Shown here: positions 23,553 to 27,032 of the stretch, piece after piece | Numbering within the stretch: position 1 is the stretch's first letter | Layout: the number at the start of each line of letters is the position of its first letter | From: Desulfobacterales bacterium | Lineage (GTDB): Bacteria; Desulfobacterota; Desulfobacteria; Desulfobacterales; Desulfobacteraceae | NCBI GenBank assembly: GCA_022361535.1 | Contig: JAKSAU010000799.1 | Span: forward strand, 1-27,032 | Reading direction: 5' to 3' | DNA: 27,032 bases | Notes under the pieces: generated by a model | Told to the model about the DNA's origin: nothing | Database searches by the model: none | Seen by the model: only the letters and a program-made list of their open reading frames with translations | Made by a program: the position numbers and the translations under genes

Positions 23553-25226
23553 GTGGATATAGCAGGTATACTGATTCAAACACTGGGCGGGCTGGGGTTA
23601 TTCATTCTCGGCATGAAAATGATGACAGAAGGTTTGCAGGCTACTGCAGGCCAAAAGATCAGAAGTATCCTTGAAGCAATTTCCTCTAACCGAATTCTGG
23701 GTTGTTTAACCGGTGCCGGGGTTACAGCCATGGTTCAATCGTCTTCTGCAACAACAGTAATGCTGATCGGGTTTGTCAGCGCAGGCATCATGTCCCTTGA
23801 ACAGGCCGTAGGTGTAGTTATAGGAGCTAATGTAGGTACAACCATCACCGGGCAGCTTATCGCATTCAAACTTACCAAGGCAGCCCTGCCGGCGATTGCC
23901 CTGGGAGTTGGTTTTAAGTATTTTTCAAAAAAACGCCGGTATAGACATATTGGTGATATTATCCTTGGGTTTGGTTTGCTTTTTTTTGGGATGAGTGTCA
24001 TGAAAAATGGGCTGGCCCCCATTAAAACCGACCCCCAGTTTATTTCGTTTTTTACCACCTTTACCACGGACAGTGTCGGTGGTCTTCTGCTTTGTGTTGC
24101 CATGGGTGCAGTGTTAACCGTTGCCGTACAATCCTCCTCTGCAACAGTGGGGCTGACAATGACCTTAGCTACATCAGGCCTTTTGACCTTCCCTACTGCT
24201 TTGGCCCTGGTGCTCGGAGAAAATATCGGAACCACTATCACTGCCCAACTGGCCACCTTAGGATCAAGAAATGCCGAAGCTCACAGGACGGCAAATGCCC
24301 ACACCATATTTAATGTGGCAGGGGTATGCATTATCCTGGCAATTTTTCCCTTTTTTGTCGAAATTGTTAAATCCGCTACACTTAAAATGGGAGCTGGGCC
24401 CGTGGATTTCACCGTAAGCGGTGAATATGTCAACGCGGCCAGATACATAGCTAACGGGCACACACTTTTTAATGTCATCAATGCTGGTGTTTTCCTGGTA
24501 TTATTGCCCAAACTTGTCCAGTTGACAATCCTGGTATCCCCAAAGGAAAAAACCTCAAAGGAACGATATAAACTGCCTCAATTTGATGCAAGCTTTATGG
24601 ATTCTCCTATTGGTGCACTGGCCAAAGTAAAAGGCGAAATAATCAATTACGCCGAATATGTGCGTAACTCTAACAGGAAAGTATCTACCTGTATAGCAAA
24701 TCGGGATGATGACATCTTTGGCGAACGGGAAGCTGTTGAAACACATATTGATGACTGTCAGAAAGTCATCATTTCTTATTTGACTACCATATATCAAGGA
24801 GAGGTCAACGAACCGGAAGCCAAAGAAATTTCTGAAATGATGCGGATCACCAATAATATCGAAAGAGTTGGGGATGCCATGGAAAACATCTCCAAGATGC
24901 TTGAAAAAGTGCATCATGCCGATATCCGATTCAGCAGCCTGGCCCTCAAAGAACTGACTGAAATATCCGATCAGGCCGGTATGTTCCTTGATCATATCAT
25001 TGACGGCATGAAAGAAAAATCCAGTGGATTTTATGAAAAGGCCCTTGCCACAGAAGACCGGATTGATCAAATGCGTGAGGATATGCGGTCCAACCATATT
25101 GAGCGACTTAGAAACGGTGAATGTTCAGTGGATGCCGGAGTCTTTTTTATATCCCTGGTGTCAAGCTACGAAAAAATGGGGGATTATTGTTACAATATAT
25201 CCACAGGTGTGAACCGGATCATTTAA
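23553..25226 (+). CDS. Na+/phosphate cotransporter family protein with PhoU-like C-terminal domain
   Basis: This 557-residue protein starts at a GTG with GGAGG about six bases upstream. The membrane half (~1-330) contains the two inverted Na/Pi-II repeats with the signature QSSSAT in each: AMVQSSSATTVMLIGF (~60) and VAVQSSSATVGLTMTL (~192). The paired GANVGTTIT and GENIGTTIT motifs are also present. The C-terminal ~200 residues are a cytoplasmic helical PhoU-like domain (MRITNNIERVGDAMENISKM) with the E/D-rich metal-binding pattern. The protein probably imports phosphate with sodium; the PhoU part may gate it or link it to Pho signalling. The gene stands alone, enclosed by the inverted repeats A and B, and an 11-bp-periodic repeat array lies just upstream. 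Confidence 0.93.
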   Translation: MDIAGILIQTLGGLGLFILGMKMMTEGLQATAGQKIRSILEAISSNRILGCLTGAGVTAMVQSSSATTVMLIGFVSAGIMSLEQAVGVVIGANVGTTITGQLIAFKLTKAALPAIALGVGFKYFSKKRRYRHIGDIILGFGLLFFGMSVMKNGLAPIKTDPQFISFFTTFTTDSVGGLLLCVAMGAVLTVAVQSSSATVGLTMTLATSGLLTFPTALALVLGENIGTTITAQLATLGSRNAEAHRTANAHTIFNVAGVCIILAIFPFFVEIVKSATLKMGAGPVDFTVSGEYVNAARYIANGHTLFNVINAGVFLVLLPKLVQLTILVSPKEKTSKERYKLPQFDASFMDSPIGALAKVKGEIINYAEYVRNSNRKVSTCIANRDDDIFGEREAVETHIDDCQKVIISYLTTIYQGEVNEPEAKEISEMMRITNNIERVGDAMENISKMLEKVHHADIRFSSLALKELTEISDQAGMFLDHIIDGMKEKSSGFYEKALATEDRIDQMREDMRSNHIERLRNGECSVDAGVFFISLVSSYEKMGDYCYNISTGVNRII

Positions 25227-25339
25227 TTTAGTCTTTACTGATCAGTCAGGAGCGAACCTTATCCCTGCTGGTAAGCCTCTTATAATTTCAAATCGTATCA
25301 ATGCCATCAGTTTCTGGAAAAGTATCAGACCTGATATCC

Positions 25340-25573
25340 TATAACTGTTCTCAAAAATATGTTCCTTTATAATGCGGGTAGATTAATTATCGGTATCATC
25401 CTCAAATGAAGGTATTGCCGTTTGCACATATGCTCGTTAGTTCTAAGAAGACGGCATCAGGCGGATTTTTCTAAAAAAAATTCGGCAGCCGCTTCTTAGA
25501 ACTAACGAGCTGGTATCTGTTATATGGGATGTTCGCCAGGGCCAATCGGTAACTGATTTTGAGAATTGTTATA
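25340..25573 (-). mobile_element. MITE-like element, copy B (234 bp, inverted relative to copy A)
   Basis: The terminal inverted repeats are TATAACTGTTCTCAAAA at the left and, reversed, TATAACAATTCTCAAAA at the right, with TA at both borders. Reversed, it aligns with copy A along its full length. The main differences are about 30 extra bases near 25370-25405 and the lack of 6 bases present in A. The central hairpin (25432-25510) has a perfect 19-bp outer stem, GCTCGTTAGTTCTAAGAAG pairing with its complement at 25492-25510. It lies downstream of the Na/Pi transporter gene; the flanking stretches 25227-25339 and 25574-25688 show nothing recognisable. Confidence 0.85.
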
Positions 25574-25688
25574 TAGACAATGAAATATCACGTCTGTGAA
25601 ATCATGAACTCTTGATACATTGACGATTTTAACAGTTCTTTAATAGGAGTGCTCTGCTAAGGGGACGCTTTTGGTATAACAATCACAG

Positions 25689-25730
25689 AAAAAAAAGGCG
25701 ACCCTTCCCTTTTGGGAAAGGCCGCCTTTA
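25689..25730 (-). terminator. Strong intrinsic terminator after sat
   Basis: Read on the minus strand, AAAGGCGGCCTTTCCC forms a long stem with GGGAAGGGTCGCCTTT across an AAAA loop, with one small irregularity, followed by a T-run of about eight. It lies 40 bases past the sat stop codon. The paired A-run would also allow some termination from the other side. Confidence 0.9.
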
Positions 25731-25770
25731 ATAACCTATAATCTAATTGAATCTTAAGGATTCAATTCAA

Positions 25771-27032
25771 TTACATCTTGGAACCTTCTGCGTGGCTCTG
25801 CAGTTTAACTTCAACTTTTTCTTTCAGGCCAGCATAGTATTTTCTCAGGATAACCAGAACTTCTTCACGACCAAAGTGATCAACAACTTCTTCGTTGTTG
25901 GACAGGGCATGACGCAGTTTGGTACCGGAAAGGATTACACGGTCATCTTTTCCGTGGGGGCAGGTTCTCATGGAAGCCATACCGTCACATTTGTGGCAGT
26001 AGAAAGTCCAGTCGATTTTCAGAGCTTCACACTTGAGGGCTTTGCCTTCTTCTGCAGGGGAAGGAATAATGTCAAAAATTTCCTGTGCTTCGAACAGGGT
26101 GTAGAAGTCACCAACGCCAGCATGGTCACGACCGATGATCATTCTGTTAACACCGTAGTTCTGACGGAAAGTGGCGTGCAGGAGGCCTTCACGGGGACCA
26201 GCATATCTCATATCAAGGGGATATCCGCCATTGATAACATGCTCAGGTACAAAGTAATCCTGGATCAGCCTGTCAATACATTCAATACGTACTTCTGCGG
26301 GAATATCGCCAGGTTTCAGGTTACCGATCAGAGAATGGATCAGAACGCCGTCACATACGTCAAGGGCGATTTTGCAAAGATGCTCATGGGATCTGTGCAT
26401 GGGGTTTCTAAGCTGCATGGAAGCAACGTTTGCCCAGCCTTTTTCATCCATGATAGCGCGGGTTTCAGTTGGGGTCAGGTATACGCCTTTGAATTTCTCG
26501 GGGAATTCACCTTCGGAAAGAACTTTTACAGGACCTGCCAGGCAGAATTCTTTTCTGGCCATAACGGCCTGAACGCCGGGATGGTCTTCCATGGCGATTT
26601 TCCAGAATACATCGTCTTCAGACTCTTCGCCGTGACCTTTGTATACTTTTTCGCATTCCCATTTTTTCTCGTCTTCGGTCATCTCGAATTTTTCTTCGAT
26701 TTTCATGGTGGCATAAACTTCACCATCTCTTTCGAGAGCAATTTCGTCGCCTTCGTTGATTTCAGCAGCGTCAGCAGCGGAAGCATCGAGCATTACGGGA
26801 ACAGGCCAGAAAGTACCGTCAGCCAGCAGGAAGTCTGCGCAGACGCCTTTCCAGTCCGCTTTTGTCATGAAACCGTTCAGCGGAGAAAAACCACCGATAC
26901 CGAGCATGATCAGGTCGCCTTTTACCTGGGAAGAAATTTCGATCTTTTTGAGACCTTCTGCTTTTTTAAGTTCAGCTTCAAGTTCTGCGCCTTCAAGCTT
27001 ACAAATAACCAGGCCTTTTCCACCATGAGGTG
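25771..27032 (-). CDS. sat: Sulfate adenylyltransferase, dissimilatory type (N-terminus cut by window edge)
   Basis: The open frame runs from the stop at 25771 through the right edge; the internal ATG at 26907 is not the start. The codons before it read in frame as [18 protein letters not shown] and so on, a typical Sat N-terminus lacking only a few residues. ATP sulfurylase activates sulfate to adenosine 5'-phosphosulfate, the first step of sulfate respiration, in the cytoplasm. Active-site motifs are [16 protein letters not shown] (QxRNPxHxxHE) and [15 protein letters not shown] zinc-type C-x2-C-x8-C-x2-H cluster ([17 protein letters not shown]) is followed by [11 protein letters not shown]. 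This short form without an APS kinase domain is typical of sulfate-reducing bacteria and archaea. A strong terminator follows the gene. Confidence 0.97.
   Translation of the reverse strand, partial: PHGGKGLVICKLEGAELEAELKKAEGLKKIEISSQVKGDLIMLGIGGFSPLNGFMTKADWKGVCADFLLADGTFWPVPVMLDASAADAAEINEGDEIALERDGEVYATMKIEEKFEMTEDEKKWECEKVYKGHGEESEDDVFWKIAMEDHPGVQAVMARKEFCLAGPVKVLSEGEFPEKFKGVYLTPTETRAIMDEKGWANVASMQLRNPMHRSHEHLCKIALDVCDGVLIHSLIGNLKPGDIPAEVRIECIDRLIQDYFVPEHVINGGYPLDMRYAGPREGLLHATFRQNYGVNRMIIGRDHAGVGDFYTLFEAQEIFDIIPSPAEEGKALKCEALKIDWTFYCHKCDGMASMRTCPHGKDDRVILSGTKLRHALSNNEEVVDHFGREEVLVILRKYYAGLKEKVEVKLQSHAEGSKM

Noticed and set aside
23735..25097. Minus-strand frames of 173 and 180 codons
   Set aside because: Both are shadows of the Na/Pi cotransporter gene and show no family features.
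1..27032. CRISPR arrays, prophage, or defence islands
   Set aside because: No regularly spaced repeats, cas, phage or restriction-modification genes were seen on either strand.

Overview
The window looks like chromosomal DNA of a mesophilic sulfate-reducing bacterium of the Desulfobacterales (Desulfobacter/Desulfobacula-like). The clearest pointer is a dissimilatory-type sulfate adenylyltransferase (sat) cut by the right edge. A bacterial family-B DNA polymerase II, a hybrid histidine kinase, an HD-GYP response regulator, a sigma-54-type promoter and moderate G+C all fit. The taxonomic placement is inference.

Layout. 1-3.1 kb: partial AraC/GyrI-like regulator, an aspartase with an N-terminal cyclic-nucleotide-binding-like domain, and a metal-sensing ArsR/SmtB repressor, all on the minus strand. 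3.3-7.4 kb: DNA polymerase II (+) meeting tail-to-tail a DUF89/ARMT1-like protein (-). 7.4-7.8 kb: a divergent intergenic region with a long, nearly perfect hairpin. 7.8-10.6 kb: a J-domain protein (+) against a minus-strand cluster ihfA - Ste24-type M48 protease - YfcE-type phosphodiesterase. 10.7-15.9 kb: a hybrid sensor kinase (-), then purB and a REC/HD-GYP protein (+). 16-17.7 kb: alanine dehydrogenase behind a sigma-54-like promoter, a strong terminator and a small hypothetical gene. 18-20.7 kb: AMMECR1-type protein, TrpR-family regulator, Nudix protein, ornithine cyclodeaminase-family protein and tRNA-Gly(GCC). 20.8-23.1 kb: OleD-like reductase and a YihY/BrkB membrane protein. 23.1-25.6 kb: a Na/Pi cotransporter gene enclosed by two large inverted repeats. 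25.7 kb to the end: terminator and sat.

How the genes fit together. Aspartase and adenylosuccinate lyase both release fumarate. Aspartase, alanine dehydrogenase and the cyclodeaminase-family protein point to amino-acid and ammonia metabolism. Sat activates sulfate for respiration. The kinase and the HD-GYP protein flanking purB carry closely similar N-terminal receiver domains and may belong to one signalling route ending in c-di-GMP hydrolysis.

The most unusual content is non-coding. A family of long hairpins occurs three times (about 7.6, 23.2 and 25.5 kb). The core and flanks are conserved, but the roughly 20-bp outer stem is one sequence in two copies and an unrelated sequence in the third, with near-complete complementarity in every copy. 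Two copies lie inside 207-234 bp MITE-like elements with terminal inverted repeats and apparent TA target sites; these sit in opposite orientation on either side of the Na/Pi transporter. That gene also has four TTAG repeats at exact 11-bp steps just upstream, a Pho-box-like arrangement.
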